From contig CP060238.1 in the NCBI GenBank assembly GCA_023898765.1, forward strand, positions 868,001-932,000: DNA of 64,000 nt, written 5' to 3'. Source of the stretch: Rhodospirillales bacterium (lineage in GTDB: Bacteria > Pseudomonadota > Alphaproteobacteria > Micavibrionales > Micavibrionaceae). Made by a program: the position numbers and the translations under genes. Shown piece after piece: positions 1 to 8,116 of the stretch (positions within the stretch are counted from its first letter, which is position 1; every line of letters begins with the position of its first letter). The notes under the pieces are model-generated. The model was not told the origin of the DNA. It ran no database searches and saw only the letters and a list, made by a program, of their open reading frames with translations.

Positions 1-2
1 TT

Positions 3-773
3 CGGGCGCTGGATGTTCTGGCCGCAGTGGATTTTGTGGCTTGCGAGGATACGCGGGTGACGGGAAAACTTCTGAATGCTTTTGGCCTTAAAAAGAAAAT
101 GCTGCCTTATAACGACCATAGTTCCGCGCGGCAGCGTGATCTTCTTATGGGGCACATCAGGGACGGGAAATCCGTGGCTCTGGTCAGTGACGCGGGGACG
201 CCGCTGATCTCCGATCCCGGTTACAAGCTTGTGCGCGGCGCGGTTGAGCAAAATATCAAGGTGACTTCCATTCCCGGCGCGAGCGCTGCCGTCACGGCCC
301 TGCAGCTTTCCGGCCTGCCGAGCGATGCCTTTTGTTTTGCCGGATTTTTGCCTGCCAGAACATCGGCGCGGAAAAAAATGCTGGAAAAATGGGCGCATGT
401 GCCGGGCACGCTTATGTTTTATGAAACGGGGCCGCGTCTGGCCAGCAGCCTGAAGGACATGAAAGCGGTGCTGGGGGATCGCTCCGCCTGCGTTGCGCGG
501 GAACTGACAAAAATGTTTGAGGAAGTCCGGCGGGGAAGCCTGTCCGCGCTGATTGCGGAAAGCCTCAAAAAAGAGCCGCCGAAAGGAGAGATCGTGGTGG
601 TGGTCGGGCAGGGCGCTGCGCCGGAAATATCCAGCGAACGCCTCGAAGACCAGATTACCAAAGCGCTGGAGACAATGTCCGTCCGCGATGCCGCGGAGGC
701 GGTTTCGATCGCCAGCGGAAAGCCGAAAAAAGCGATTTACACTCTTGCGCTGAAATTGTCCGGTAGAAAATGA
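3..773 (+). CDS. rsmI: 16S rRNA 2'-O-ribose C1402 methyltransferase RsmI (5' truncated by window edge)
   Basis: RsmI methylates the 2'-O of C1402 in 16S rRNA using SAM. The reading frame is open from the window edge; the first visible residues run into ACEDTRVTGKLL, which in the family lies about 25-40 residues in, so only a short N-terminal piece is missing. The SAM-pocket motif GTPLISDPGYKLV and the later GASAAVTAL and FAGFLPAR segments are typical of the tetrapyrrole-methylase fold. The stop overlaps the next start (ATGA), so it is coupled to yraN, the usual neighbour in proteobacteria. The GTG at 27 is internal and is not the true start. Confidence 0.95.
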   Translation, partial: RALDVLAAVDFVACEDTRVTGKLLNAFGLKKKMLPYNDHSSARQRDLLMGHIRDGKSVALVSDAGTPLISDPGYKLVRGAVEQNIKVTSIPGASAAVTALQLSGLPSDAFCFAGFLPARTSARKKMLEKWAHVPGTLMFYETGPRLASSLKDMKAVLGDRSACVARELTKMFEEVRRGSLSALIAESLKKEPPKGEIVVVVGQGAAPEISSERLEDQITKALETMSVRDAAEAVSIASGKPKKAIYTLALKLSGRK

Positions 774-1141
774 GCGCGTTGCCCGGCAAGCAAGACGCCT
801 ATAAACGGGGACTAAAGGCCGAAAAGCTTGCGGCGGTTTTTCTTAAAATAAAGGGGTATGACATTCTGGCGCAGCGTTTCAAAACGCCGGTGGGGGAAAT
901 CGACCTCATAGCCAGAAAAGGCGAAACGCTGGTCATTGCGGAGGTAAAGCAGCGCGGCAGCGTGGAAGACGCGCTGGAGTCTGTCACGCCGAAAATGCGC
1001 CGGCGGATCGAACAGGCGGCCCTGTATTACATGCAGCGCCATGCGGAACACGGGGCCTGTGATTTGCGTTTTGACGTGATGGCCGTGCGCTGGCCGTTTT
1101 TTATCCGGCATCTGGACAATGCATGGCGTCCGGCGGCATAA
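770..1141 (+). CDS. yraN: UPF0102 family protein YraN (putative endonuclease fold)
   Basis: This is a 123-residue UPF0102/YraN protein. The family has a restriction-endonuclease-like fold, and the signature is visible: GEIDLIARKG followed by LVIAEVKQR, giving the acidic/Lys cluster of that fold. The N-terminal GLKAEKLAAVFLKIKGYDIL helix-strand is also typical. Its true cellular role is not established. The start overlaps the rsmI stop by four bases, an arrangement that suggests translational coupling, and the rsmI-yraN pairing is common in alphaproteobacteria. Length is normal for the family. Confidence 0.93.
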   Translation: MSALPGKQDAYKRGLKAEKLAAVFLKIKGYDILAQRFKTPVGEIDLIARKGETLVIAEVKQRGSVEDALESVTPKMRRRIEQAALYYMQRHAEHGACDLRFDVMAVRWPFFIRHLDNAWRPAA

Positions 1142-1198
1142 TGCGGCATAATCGGGAGGGGATTCGCTTCCCGACATCCAAATCCTAAGGCCGAAATC

Positions 1199-1870
1199 AT
1201 GATCAGAAAACTTTTTCCTTTTTTTCTTTTAAGTCTTTTTATTTTACCCGCCTGTTCGCCGGTGGGGCTTGCAACCGGGGCCGGGGCGACGATCGGCGTT
1301 TCGGCGGCGAAGGAGGGCGGGATCAGCCGCGCCCTGAGCGATACCGAAATTCAGGCGCTGATTAACGATGCGTGGCTCAAGCATGATCTGAAAATGTTTT
1401 CCAAACTGGGAACGACGGTAACTCAGGGGCGGGTGTTGATTACGGGCGTGGTGCAGGACCCGCAGCATCGTGTGGAGGCCGTCCGGCTGGCGTGGCAGGT
1501 GAAAGGCGTGAAACAGGTCATTAACGAAATCCGTGTGGCCGATAGCGAAGGGATCAAAGGGTATGTGCGGGACAGCTGGATTACCACGCGGCTGCGCACG
1601 TCTTTGACCTTTGACCGCAAGGTGCAATCCATCAATTATTCCATTGATACGGTGCAGGGCGTTGTCTATCTGATGGGCTTTGCGCAGGGGCGTGAAGAGC
1701 TGGAGTATGTGATCGAAAAAGCCAGCACCATTCCGCATGTCAAGCAGGTGGTGAGCTACGTCAAGCTGGTGGGGGAACAGGAGAAGATGCGCGAAATTCG
1801 CTCTGCGCCGTCTTCCGAAGCCGCTCCCGCGCCCGATGCCGTTGAGTCCGAGCCGCTTTCTTCCGAATGA
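1199..1870 (+). CDS. BON-domain outer-membrane lipoprotein
   Basis: The 223-residue product begins with a lipoprotein signal (MIRKLFPFFLLSLFILPAC) with lipobox LPAC, so Cys19 would be lipidated. Two BON domains follow, roughly residues 46-114 and 122-195, recognisable by the paired VLITGVV and VYLMGFA strands and the VKQVINEI and VKQVVSYV repeats. BON proteins of the OsmY/DolP type bind membranes or envelope components; the partner here is unknown. A Pro/Ala/Glu-rich tail ends the protein. It lies 57 bases after yraN and its stop overlaps the start of the next gene, so these genes probably form one transcript. Confidence 0.85.
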   Translation: MIRKLFPFFLLSLFILPACSPVGLATGAGATIGVSAAKEGGISRALSDTEIQALINDAWLKHDLKMFSKLGTTVTQGRVLITGVVQDPQHRVEAVRLAWQVKGVKQVINEIRVADSEGIKGYVRDSWITTRLRTSLTFDRKVQSINYSIDTVQGVVYLMGFAQGREELEYVIEKASTIPHVKQVVSYVKLVGEQEKMREIRSAPSSEAAPAPDAVESEPLSSE

Positions 1871-2703
1871 CGTTCGATCCCGATTCCTTTTTAAGACAAA
1901 CGGGTCTTTTGCCCGACGAAAAAATAGATGTGGCGCGGGCCGGACTGGCGCTTGCGGCGGCCGCTCATCCGGGCATTTCCATCGGGCGCTATGAAAGCCA
2001 TCTGGAAAAACTGGCGCAGGACGTCGCGCAGCGGCATAAATTTCTTTTACAGGAGGGAAGAGAAGACAGCGCGGAAACGCAGCTCGCCGCCCTGACGGAC
2101 GTTTTGTCTGAAGCCTGCGGCTATACGGGCGACACACAAACGCATGACGATCTGCAAAATGCCGATTTAATGCGCGTGATTGACCGCCGGAAGGGCCTGT
2201 CTATTACGCTTTCCCTCCTGTATATCCATGCCGGATCGGCGCAGGGGTGGGATGTCCGGGCGCTGAGATTCCCCGGCCATATGCTTTGCCGGATCGAAAA
2301 AGACGGCGTGCGCCTTATTTTTGATCCGTTTACAGGGGGCCGGATTATGCAGGCGCCGGATCTAAGGGATTTGGTGAAAAGGCTGATGGGGCCGCAGGCG
2401 GAGTTGTCTTCCTCTTATTACGAGGTTTCGGCGCAACGGGAGATTCTTATCCGGCTCCAGAACAACATCAAGCTGCGCCAGATCGAAGCGGGGGAGTATG
2501 ACTCTGCGGTCCGGACGGTTGAAAAGATGCGCCTGATTGATCCGGACGAATGGAGGCTTCTTCTGGATGCCGGCGTTCTTTACGCCCGCCTCCGGAAAAA
2601 AGAGGAGGCCGTGCAGGCGCTGGAAGCCTATCTGGCGCGCGCCCCGCAGGGACTGGCGTTCCGCGAAGCCGCCCTCTTGCTCCAGGAGCTTAAGGACAAT
2701 TAG
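1867..2703 (+). CDS. SirB1-type transglutaminase-like protein with C-terminal TPR
   Basis: This 278-residue protein matches the SirB1/transglutaminase-like family. Visible landmarks are DRRKGLSITLSLLYIHAG (about residues 106-123), FPGHML (135-140) and DPFTGG (153-158), which in the family surround the remnant of the transglutaminase active site. A tetratricopeptide-like helical tail follows (residues about 200-270). The start ATG overlaps the stop of the BON lipoprotein gene (ATGA). No biochemical role is established for most family members. The normal Cys of a working transglutaminase is not obvious, so catalysis is doubtful. Confidence 0.8.
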   Translation: MTFDPDSFLRQTGLLPDEKIDVARAGLALAAAAHPGISIGRYESHLEKLAQDVAQRHKFLLQEGREDSAETQLAALTDVLSEACGYTGDTQTHDDLQNADLMRVIDRRKGLSITLSLLYIHAGSAQGWDVRALRFPGHMLCRIEKDGVRLIFDPFTGGRIMQAPDLRDLVKRLMGPQAELSSSYYEVSAQREILIRLQNNIKLRQIEAGEYDSAVRTVEKMRLIDPDEWRLLLDAGVLYARLRKKEEAVQALEAYLARAPQGLAFREAALLLQELKDN

Positions 2704-2705
2704 GT

Positions 2706-2802
2706 GTTCATCGTTTAGGGCCGGTTCCTTCCTGTCATTTCCGAGCGCAGCGAAGAATCTCCGGTAAATTTTGGGATCCTTCGCCTTCGGCTCAGGATGA
2801 CA
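2706..2802. repeat. Dispersed palindromic repeat, TGTCAT-ended, with 5' extension
   Basis: The core 2733-2802 starts TGTCATTTCCGAGCGCAGCG and ends in the inverted form CTTCGGCTCAGGATGACA, so both ends are inverted copies. The 2706-2760 part is nearly identical to 40854-40907. It lies just after the stop of the SirB1-like gene. The remaining bases to 2880 show no ORF with coding character. Confidence 0.8.
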
Positions 2803-2880
2803 AAACAGATTGTGCTCGATCTGATCGTAGAAATCCCCAGACGTCTGGTCTGCTCCTGTTCCTGTCTTCGGAAAAGGCAA

Positions 2881-2912
2881 GCGGCCAAGGGATGTGGGGT
2901 ACCCTTGGCCGC
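2881..2912 (-). terminator. Rho-independent terminator of the 2976-3407 gene
   Basis: A perfect 11-bp inverted repeat (GCGGCCAAGGG / CCCTTGGCCGC) with a 10-base loop. Read on the minus strand it is followed by a T-rich stretch (TTGCCTTTTCC), and it lies 64 bases past the stop of the minus-strand gene. Confidence 0.6.
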
Positions 2913-2975
2913 CGGTTTCAAGCCGCTTGACGTTGGGGAAGGTCAGGCCACTCGTTCTATTTCATTGTCTGGGTC

Positions 2976-3407
2976 TTACGCGACCGTGGTCATTTCCGGG
3001 TCCTGATTTGTTTTTTTGTATTTTTTCCATGTGGGGATTTCTTCCAGATGGGCGGTCATGGCCTTGCGGTACATCTCATAAAAATTGTGCTGGGCGGCGA
3101 TATACAGGCCGAACAGTTTTTCAAATTCCTGCCGCGCGCGCTTTTCGTCCAGGTTCGCGACATCGTCGTTGGCGGCTTTTCTCCGGCCTTTCAGGTTTCG
3201 AAGGGCTTTTTGCGCTTCCTCCCGGAAAAGCTCCATGGTTTCGGATACGGCTTTGACGGCCATAAAGTCCGGGACATGGGCGGTTTTTTCGGCCTTGTTG
3301 ATTTCGTCCACGATCTGCTGCGCGATGGCCGGCCCGTAGCGGCTTTCCAGCTCTTCCTGCAAGTCCTGATTGCGGCTTTGCGCCTGTTGTTTTGTTTGCG
3401 TATCCAT
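2976..3407 (-). CDS. Hypothetical small helical protein
   Basis: I do not recognise this 143-residue protein. It is highly charged and predicted to be almost all helix, with repeated Lys/Glu/Gln segments (KAVSETMELFREEAQKALRN, ANLDEKRARQEFEKL), which faintly recalls phasin-like proteins but lacks a clear signature. The ATG at 3407 is chosen over an upstream frame-open start because an AAGGTAAG ribosome-binding stretch sits just before it. It has no signal peptide or membrane segment. A terminator hairpin follows at 2881-2912, and it is transcribed divergently from the XRE-type regulator at 3531. Confidence 0.6.
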   Translation of the reverse strand: MDTQTKQQAQSRNQDLQEELESRYGPAIAQQIVDEINKAEKTAHVPDFMAVKAVSETMELFREEAQKALRNLKGRRKAANDDVANLDEKRARQEFEKLFGLYIAAQHNFYEMYRKAMTAHLEEIPTWKKYKKTNQDPEMTTVA

Positions 3408-3434
3408 TTTTCTTACCTTTTGACAAATTGACGT

Positions 3435-3453
3435 AATCACTGATGAGGTGATT
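3435..3453. promoter_or_regulatory. Candidate operator between divergent genes
   Basis: Inverted repeat AATCAC-N7-GTGATT in the 123-base AT-rich spacer between the minus-strand gene at 2976 and the XRE-type regulator at 3531. Dyads of this size are typical targets of XRE dimers; the assignment to this regulator is inference. Confidence 0.35.
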
Positions 3454-3530
3454 TTTATAGACAAAGTATTAATAAAAGGTTAAAAAATAGAAAAAAGTGG
3501 AAAATATTCCAAATAAGTGGATGCGGCCAG

Positions 3531-4181
3531 ATGATTACATTAAGACAGATTGACGCCGCGTTGGGGCTTCTGGGAATGAGCAGGAGCGACTTTGCAGATA
3601 AAATTGCTTTGAACAAAAGCACTTTTAATTCTTATTTTACGGGTAAAGCCTCGATTCCTTCCGGCAGACTTGGAGAAATTCAAAAATGGTTTGAAGGGGC
3701 TGGTATTGTTTTTACGGAACAAGGCGGCGTCAATCCGAATACGTCCGATATCATTACTTATGAAGGCAGGCAGGGATTCCAAACATTCATGGATGACGTT
3801 TATGAAACTGCCAAAAAATACGGGGGGGATATCTGTTTATTTAATACGCAGCCAACGCTCTGGCCAAAATATTTGGGCGAAGAATGGTACGCAATGCACA
3901 CGCGCCGTATGAAAGGCTTGGGGGACCGTATCAGGGTACGTATAGCTATCAGAGAAAGCGATGAATCCTTTATTCTTCCTATTGCTGAATATCGCTGGAT
4001 TCCAAAAGACAAATGGAAAGATATTATATTTTACGCTTATGGTCCGAAGCTTGGTTTATTGAATTTTCAAGAGGATAACATACGAATTACCGTTATTAAC
4101 GAAACGGAATTAGCGGATAGCTTTAGAGTATTGTATGAAATTGCATGGGAGCATGAAACGCTTCCAGTCAAAGGGGCGTAA
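3531..4181 (+). CDS. XRE-family helix-turn-helix protein with unknown C-terminal domain
   Basis: A 216-residue protein. Residues about 10-45 form an XRE-like helix-turn-helix (MSRSDFADKIALNKSTFNSY). The rest, starting near DDVYETAKKYGGDICLFN, is an alpha/beta domain reminiscent of the ligand/PLD-like C-terminal domains of some regulators, but I cannot name it. It is followed after seven bases by the unknown gene at 4189, so they form a pair. Codon use is visibly more AT-rich than in flanking genes, and the pair ends beside tRNA-Phe, both signs of possible transfer. A dyad at 3435-3453 may be its operator. Confidence 0.65.
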   Translation: MITLRQIDAALGLLGMSRSDFADKIALNKSTFNSYFTGKASIPSGRLGEIQKWFEGAGIVFTEQGGVNPNTSDIITYEGRQGFQTFMDDVYETAKKYGGDICLFNTQPTLWPKYLGEEWYAMHTRRMKGLGDRIRVRIAIRESDESFILPIAEYRWIPKDKWKDIIFYAYGPKLGLLNFQEDNIRITVINETELADSFRVLYEIAWEHETLPVKGA

Positions 4182-4188
4182 AAATTAA

Positions 4189-5118
4189 ATGCTAGATGTT
4201 TTGGAGATAATATTAGGTCAGAGTTTTGTAAAAGCTCTTGTGACGCACGTTCTTGGTGAAGATTTTGAGGTTATTCGCCGCCCTGCCGCTTTTATATTGA
4301 AGCTGAAAGACGGCGTAGAAGATGAACGGAATATAAACAGACTGATTATTTTGCCGCCAAAGGGGTATACGTCTAATAAGCCTAACCAGACCAATTGCTT
4401 CCATGCTGTAGAAAGCGCGAAGATTGAGATTAAGGGAACTGTTAGAAAGGGTACAAGGGGTTTTAGTAAGGTAAAGAATTGTTTGCTTGTAACTTCTTTT
4501 GATAATCAAGGGGCTGTCAGTCATCTGGATAAACCTTATCTGGAGTTTGATCGCAATGATCCAAATTCTATTTTTGCTTATCAGGAACGTTCATCAGGTG
4601 AAGCACCTTTTTATGTCGTAAAGTCCGATGGTACGGGGTTTTACCACTCTCTTACAAATTTGACGGATGAGTGGCTTGTTTTACAACTGCATAAAGTTAT
4701 GCGCCCCCAAAAAAAGGTTGATTTGGAACAACATTTATCAATGTTGCAAGATGAGCAGGCTTCTATTTTAAGGAAGTTATACAAGGAAATTATAGCATAT
4801 GGGGATATGCTTTTTAGAGAAGATAAGACGCTGGTCAATGCCGTAATGAGAATGCCGCCTCCCAACGTTTTACCCGCTCTTTGTGAAATGCTTTATACGC
4901 CTGACGTTGGAAAGCATGAGCCTTGTACTGCGTTTGCAATGATCTTAAAAATGGGGCGTGCATATCCGAAACAAACGGTAGATATTTTGAAGGAACGATT
5001 AGAACAAAAAGGGCTTCCTTCTTATTTTGCTGAGCAATTGATTAGCAAGATAGTGTGTATGCAAGAGGGTCGTGTTTTGCAAGAAGGTGTTCGCGCAAAG
5101 TTTAAATCCAAACAATAA
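4189..5118 (+). CDS. Hypothetical protein in AT-rich two-gene cassette
   Basis: I do not recognise this 309-residue protein. It has no signal peptide or clear membrane segment. The N-terminal half looks mixed alpha/beta; the middle (KVDLEQHLSMLQDEQASILR) and C-terminal parts look helical. Composition is AT-rich: a hand count of bases 4501-4560 gives 25 G/C of 60, well below neighbouring housekeeping genes. It starts seven bases after the XRE-like gene and ends 30 bases before the 3' end of tRNA-Phe. It could be the effector of a regulator-controlled accessory module, but no function can be claimed. Confidence 0.6.
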   Translation: MLDVLEIILGQSFVKALVTHVLGEDFEVIRRPAAFILKLKDGVEDERNINRLIILPPKGYTSNKPNQTNCFHAVESAKIEIKGTVRKGTRGFSKVKNCLLVTSFDNQGAVSHLDKPYLEFDRNDPNSIFAYQERSSGEAPFYVVKSDGTGFYHSLTNLTDEWLVLQLHKVMRPQKKVDLEQHLSMLQDEQASILRKLYKEIIAYGDMLFREDKTLVNAVMRMPPPNVLPALCEMLYTPDVGKHEPCTAFAMILKMGRAYPKQTVDILKERLEQKGLPSYFAEQLISKIVCMQEGRVLQEGVRAKFKSKQ

Positions 5119-5148
5119 AACGAAAATACAGGACAAGCTCTCTGTAAA

Positions 5149-5224
<76 letters not shown>

Positions 5225-5323
5225 TTGCGGGCTCCGGGGAGCCGACTAAGGGCTTATAGAAGAAAGAGCCTTTCCTGTCCAGACTTCTCTTGTCCCTTTC
5301 TTATTCCTTCTTCCCGCTTTTTC

Positions 5324-6550
5324 TTACTCGAATGCGGTGGAAAAGCGCTCCTGCAGGGCGGGCGTGCGGCGCTTCCGGGTGATTTCGACCAGCCCCAGCC
5401 CCGTGATTCCGTGGATCTGGACGGTGCAGGGGTCTTTCTCAAAGATCGTTTCGAGGGCGGCCAGCAGGGTTTTGTGGTCTTTTTTGCCTCTCATTTTCAG
5501 GAAATCGACGACGATGATGCCGCCGAGATTGCGCAGGCGAAGCTGGCGTCCGATTTCACCGGCCGCATCCAGGTTGACTTCCATTGCGGGGCGGCCGTCT
5601 GTCCCGCGATTGACGTCAATGGCGGTCAGGGCCGTCGTTTCCTGAATGATGATATTGCCGCCCTGCTTTAAAATCGTGTAGGGCTGGAACAGGTCCTCGA
5701 TCTTGGAAAGGATGTCCCGCTCCTCGAACAAAGCCAGCTCCGCATGGGGATCGTTTAACTCCACGGGCCGGATTTTGGTCACAAGGTCGGGGGCGAAAAT
5801 TTCGCACCATTCCTCCACATGTTCGAATTGCTCCATCGTAACGATTTCGATTCGGTCGATTGTTTTGCCGGCATGGTCGCTGACGGTGCGCTGGAGCGCG
5901 TCCGGCCCCTCCATGATCAGGGCGGGGGCGTCGCCGGACAGGTGCGCTTGTATCTGTTCCCACATCGCGCCCATGATTTTTCCCTCACGCCGGAGGATGT
6001 CGGTTTGCGTGTTGGCGGCGGCGGCCCGCAGGATGCAGCCCTTGATGCTTTCGGTGGCGTTGAGCATCCTGAGAAGCTGCCGCCGGAGCTTTTTGTCCCG
6101 GATGCGCGAAGACACCCGGTTGTCGGGCATGATGGGGGAGAAGATCAGATAGCGCCCCTGCAGCGTGATATCCATGCTCACGAGCGCGGATTTTTCTTCG
6201 CTGGGGAGGAGGTAATCCTCTTCCCGCGCGAGATATCCGCTTTTGGCCTGCACAGCGACCATCTGGCCGGGGGTGAGGATTTTTCCGATCTCTTCCTTTC
6301 CGCCTTTTTTCACCGCGCCGTTTTTTTGTTCGATCCGGACATCCTTGTTGTGAAGAATCCCTGTGTTCTCGCCGTCCAGATCCAGGAAGGCGGCGTCCAT
6401 CGCCTTGTCAATGCGGGTGACTTTTGCCCAGTAAATGGCGCCCCAGCGCACCTGTTCGTGCACGGGATCGACCTCCAGCCCCTGAAGCTCGCGGCTTGAT
6501 ATGGCGGCGACCCAGAGGCTCCCATCCAACTCTTCGATCAGAATATCCAG
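5324..6550 (-). CDS. rng: Ribonuclease E/G family protein, short form (apparent CTG start)
   Basis: RNase E/G endonucleases cleave single-stranded AU-rich RNA in rRNA and mRNA processing. The S1-like N-terminal part (VRWGAIYWAKV, DAAFLDLDGENTGILH) and the DNase I-like catalytic core with TAIDVNRGTDG and GGIIVVDFLKM are visible; the two Asp are the metal ligands. The protein stops after LGLVEITRKRR, so the CPxC zinc-link of RNase E is absent. Homology begins at DILIEELDG, upstream of the only usual start (TTG, 6529). The codon there is CTG at 6550, with AAGGGA about eight bases before it. It follows maf by a few bases, the usual alphaproteobacterial order. Confidence 0.85.
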   Translation of the reverse strand: MDILIEELDGSLWVAAISSRELQGLEVDPVHEQVRWGAIYWAKVTRIDKAMDAAFLDLDGENTGILHNKDVRIEQKNGAVKKGGKEEIGKILTPGQMVAVQAKSGYLAREEDYLLPSEEKSALVSMDITLQGRYLIFSPIMPDNRVSSRIRDKKLRRQLLRMLNATESIKGCILRAAAANTQTDILRREGKIMGAMWEQIQAHLSGDAPALIMEGPDALQRTVSDHAGKTIDRIEIVTMEQFEHVEEWCEIFAPDLVTKIRPVELNDPHAELALFEERDILSKIEDLFQPYTILKQGGNIIIQETTALTAIDVNRGTDGRPAMEVNLDAAGEIGRQLRLRNLGGIIVVDFLKMRGKKDHKTLLAALETIFEKDPCTVQIHGITGLGLVEITRKRRTPALQERFSTAFE

Positions 6551-6555
6551 CGTTC

Positions 6556-7155
6556 TTATCCCTTCGTCCGAAAACCCAACCCGTTTAGCATTTGCACTGT
6601 ATCATAAAGGGAGAGTCCTACCACATTACTATATGAGCCGGAGAGGTGTTTGATAAAGGATCCGGCGAGTCCCTGAATAGCGTATCCGCCCGCTTTTCCT
6701 TCCCATTCGCCCGAATCGAGATAGGCGTCTATTTCCGCCGGACAGAGGGGTTTGAACTGCACAATCGTCTCGCATACGCGGGAAACGAGCTTTCCGCCGG
6801 GTGAAATGACGGCGATTCCGCCATAGACCCGGTGGCGCCGTCCGGAGAGTTTTTCAAGGAATTTGCGGGCCTGGGCGGCATTTTGAGGTTTTTCAAGGAT
6901 ATTTTGTCCACAGGCGACAACGGTATCGGCGGAAAGAATAAAGCATTGATTTTCCTTCTCTTTTTCAAACACGCTTTGGGCCTTTTGAACGGCCAGACGC
7001 CGCGCAAGGGCCTCAGGGCCTTCTTTTTTAAGGCGTTTTTCGTCTATTTCCGGGGAGACAACCTTTTGCGGCGCAATGTGGATTTTTCCCAAAAGTTCTA
7101 GACGTCTGGGCGACGAAGATGCTAGGGTTAGGGCACTGGTTTGGAAAAAAGACAT
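6556..7155 (-). CDS. maf: Maf-like nucleotide pyrophosphatase
   Basis: Maf proteins hydrolyse non-canonical or modified nucleoside triphosphates to monophosphates. The 199-residue product has the N-terminal phosphate loop LASSSPRRLELL, the FILSADTVVACGQ motif with its catalytic Asp, the KARKFLEKLSGRRHRVYGG-like segment, and the YAIQGLAGSFI C-terminal motif. Length is normal. It lies upstream of the RNase E/G gene, with the two almost overlapping, and downstream of infA on the same strand, but an approximately 1-kb stretch with small plus-strand ORFs and repeats separates it from infA. Confidence 0.93.
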   Translation of the reverse strand: MSFFQTSALTLASSSPRRLELLGKIHIAPQKVVSPEIDEKRLKKEGPEALARRLAVQKAQSVFEKEKENQCFILSADTVVACGQNILEKPQNAAQARKFLEKLSGRRHRVYGGIAVISPGGKLVSRVCETIVQFKPLCPAEIDAYLDSGEWEGKAGGYAIQGLAGSFIKHLSGSYSNVVGLSLYDTVQMLNGLGFRTKG

Positions 7156-7237
7156 AAGATATAGAGTAAAACCGTGGTTTGGCTTTGTAAATCTTCAATA
7201 ATGGTGTCTTTCCGAAAACTTGAAATAGAGGGTTAAA

Positions 7238-7492
7238 ATGTCAGCAGCAGCTGAAGCGTTTTGCATACGGGTTCGTCCTCCCTTTACGGAAGCGGCGGGT
7301 TATCCTAGGGAAATGAAGGGCGTAACGAATTTGGGGAGTCCTATAGGAATTCCCGGCGCCAGATATAACGCGATGGGGTCCCTTACGACAGGCAGGTTGC
7401 TGACGATGGCACGTAATCGCGAAGGCCGCCGGTGGTTCCAGCTTAAAGACAGGTCGTTTTTCAAGATTGGATGGGGCGCAAAGCCGTCATAG
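7238..7492 (+). CDS. Small orphan protein (84 aa)
   Basis: I do not recognise this 84-residue basic protein. Support comes from context: the ATG at 7238 is preceded by GAGGGTTAAA, a good ribosome-binding stretch, and the stop is followed within 25 bases by a strong intrinsic terminator on the same strand. It has no signal peptide or membrane segment; the C-terminal half is Arg-rich (TMARNREGRRWFQLK). It is transcribed divergently from maf. Other small orphan ORFs of this style occur at 7893, 16455 and 57897. Confidence 0.55.
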   Translation: MSAAAEAFCIRVRPPFTEAAGYPREMKGVTNLGSPIGIPGARYNAMGSLTTGRLLTMARNREGRRWFQLKDRSFFKIGWGAKPS

Positions 7493-7514
7493 GTTTCCCC
7501 CCGATATTATACTA

Positions 7515-7547
7515 CAAAAAGGACGCTTCTCGAGGCGTCCTTTTTGT
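7515..7547 (+). terminator. Intrinsic terminator after the 84-aa gene
   Basis: Perfect inverted repeat ACAAAAAGGACGC / GCGTCCTTTTTGT with an eight-base loop; the T-run belongs to the stem and follows the GC part, so it may work in both directions. Confidence 0.85.
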
Positions 7548-7605
7548 ATGTCTGGAGTGTCATTTTCAGCCGGGTTGCCTGTAAAGACATTAAAACACCG
7601 AACAT

Positions 7606-7724
7606 TGTCATCTTGAGCGAAGCGCCGGATAAAAATCCGGCGCGTAGTCGAAAGATCTTTTAAATTTAACGTTATGAAGATCCTTCGACTGCGCGCGCCA
7701 AGGCTCGCTCCGCTCAGGATGACA
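7606..7724. repeat. Dispersed palindromic repeat (119 bp)
   Basis: Starts TGTCATCTTGAGCGAAGCG and ends CTCGCTCCGCTCAGGATGACA, inverted copies of one another, with a second internal dyad (GCCGGAT/ATCCGGC). It occupies most of the 400-base stretch 7493-7892, which otherwise contains only a terminator and a TTTGACT-TT-AGTCAAA palindrome at 7804-7819. Confidence 0.8.
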
Positions 7725-7892
7725 TCTGCGGCAGGATTGCGATACCCCGTAAAAGCCGTAAACAACCCGGCCAAAAATCACATAAAAAAACGCGGGATAT
7801 TTTTTTGACTTTAGTCAAAAACGAATTGACTTCGGGACGAAAAAACATCACAAAGAACGCGTGAGGTTTTAGCAAATAAAGGTGTGTGGTTT

Positions 7893-8081
7893 ATGCTAGC
7901 TTTCAGTATTGAATCGATTTTTCAATCGGTTGCTTCCCTTATAGACTCTGAAGACGATAATCAGGAAGGCGAGGGTAGCGGCGCAATCCAGCTTTCGCCG
8001 TGGAAGTATAAAAAGGGGCGAAACGGCCTGAAGGGGCGAACCCCGAAACACCCTATGAATAAGAGAGCTTACACCTGCTGA
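7893..8081 (+). CDS. Small orphan protein (62 aa)
   Basis: I do not recognise this 62-residue product. The ATG at 7893 has AAAGGTG seven to eight bases upstream and is preferred to the GTG at 7884. The N-terminal third looks like an amphipathic or weakly hydrophobic helix (LAFSIESIFQSVASLI), followed by an acidic stretch and a basic tail. A hairpin with a run of eight T overlaps the stop codon, which supports an independent short transcript. It converges on infA. A non-coding transcript from the same locus is an alternative. Confidence 0.42.
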   Translation: MLAFSIESIFQSVASLIDSEDDNQEGEGSGAIQLSPWKYKKGRNGLKGRTPKHPMNKRAYTC

Positions 8082-8097
8082 TAGCGGGCTTTTTTTT
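8074..8097 (+). terminator. Intrinsic terminator overlapping the stop of the 62-aa gene
   Basis: Six-base-pair stem CCTGCT-GAT-AGCGGG followed by C and eight T residues. It lies just before the 3' end of infA on the opposite strand. Confidence 0.6.
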
Positions 8098-8116
8098 GCC
8101 CGTAAATCCGCTCTTT

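Noticed and set aside
3531..5118. Toxin-antitoxin or restriction system
   Set aside because: No toxin, nuclease or methylase motif can be seen; only an XRE-like helix-turn-helix is recognised.
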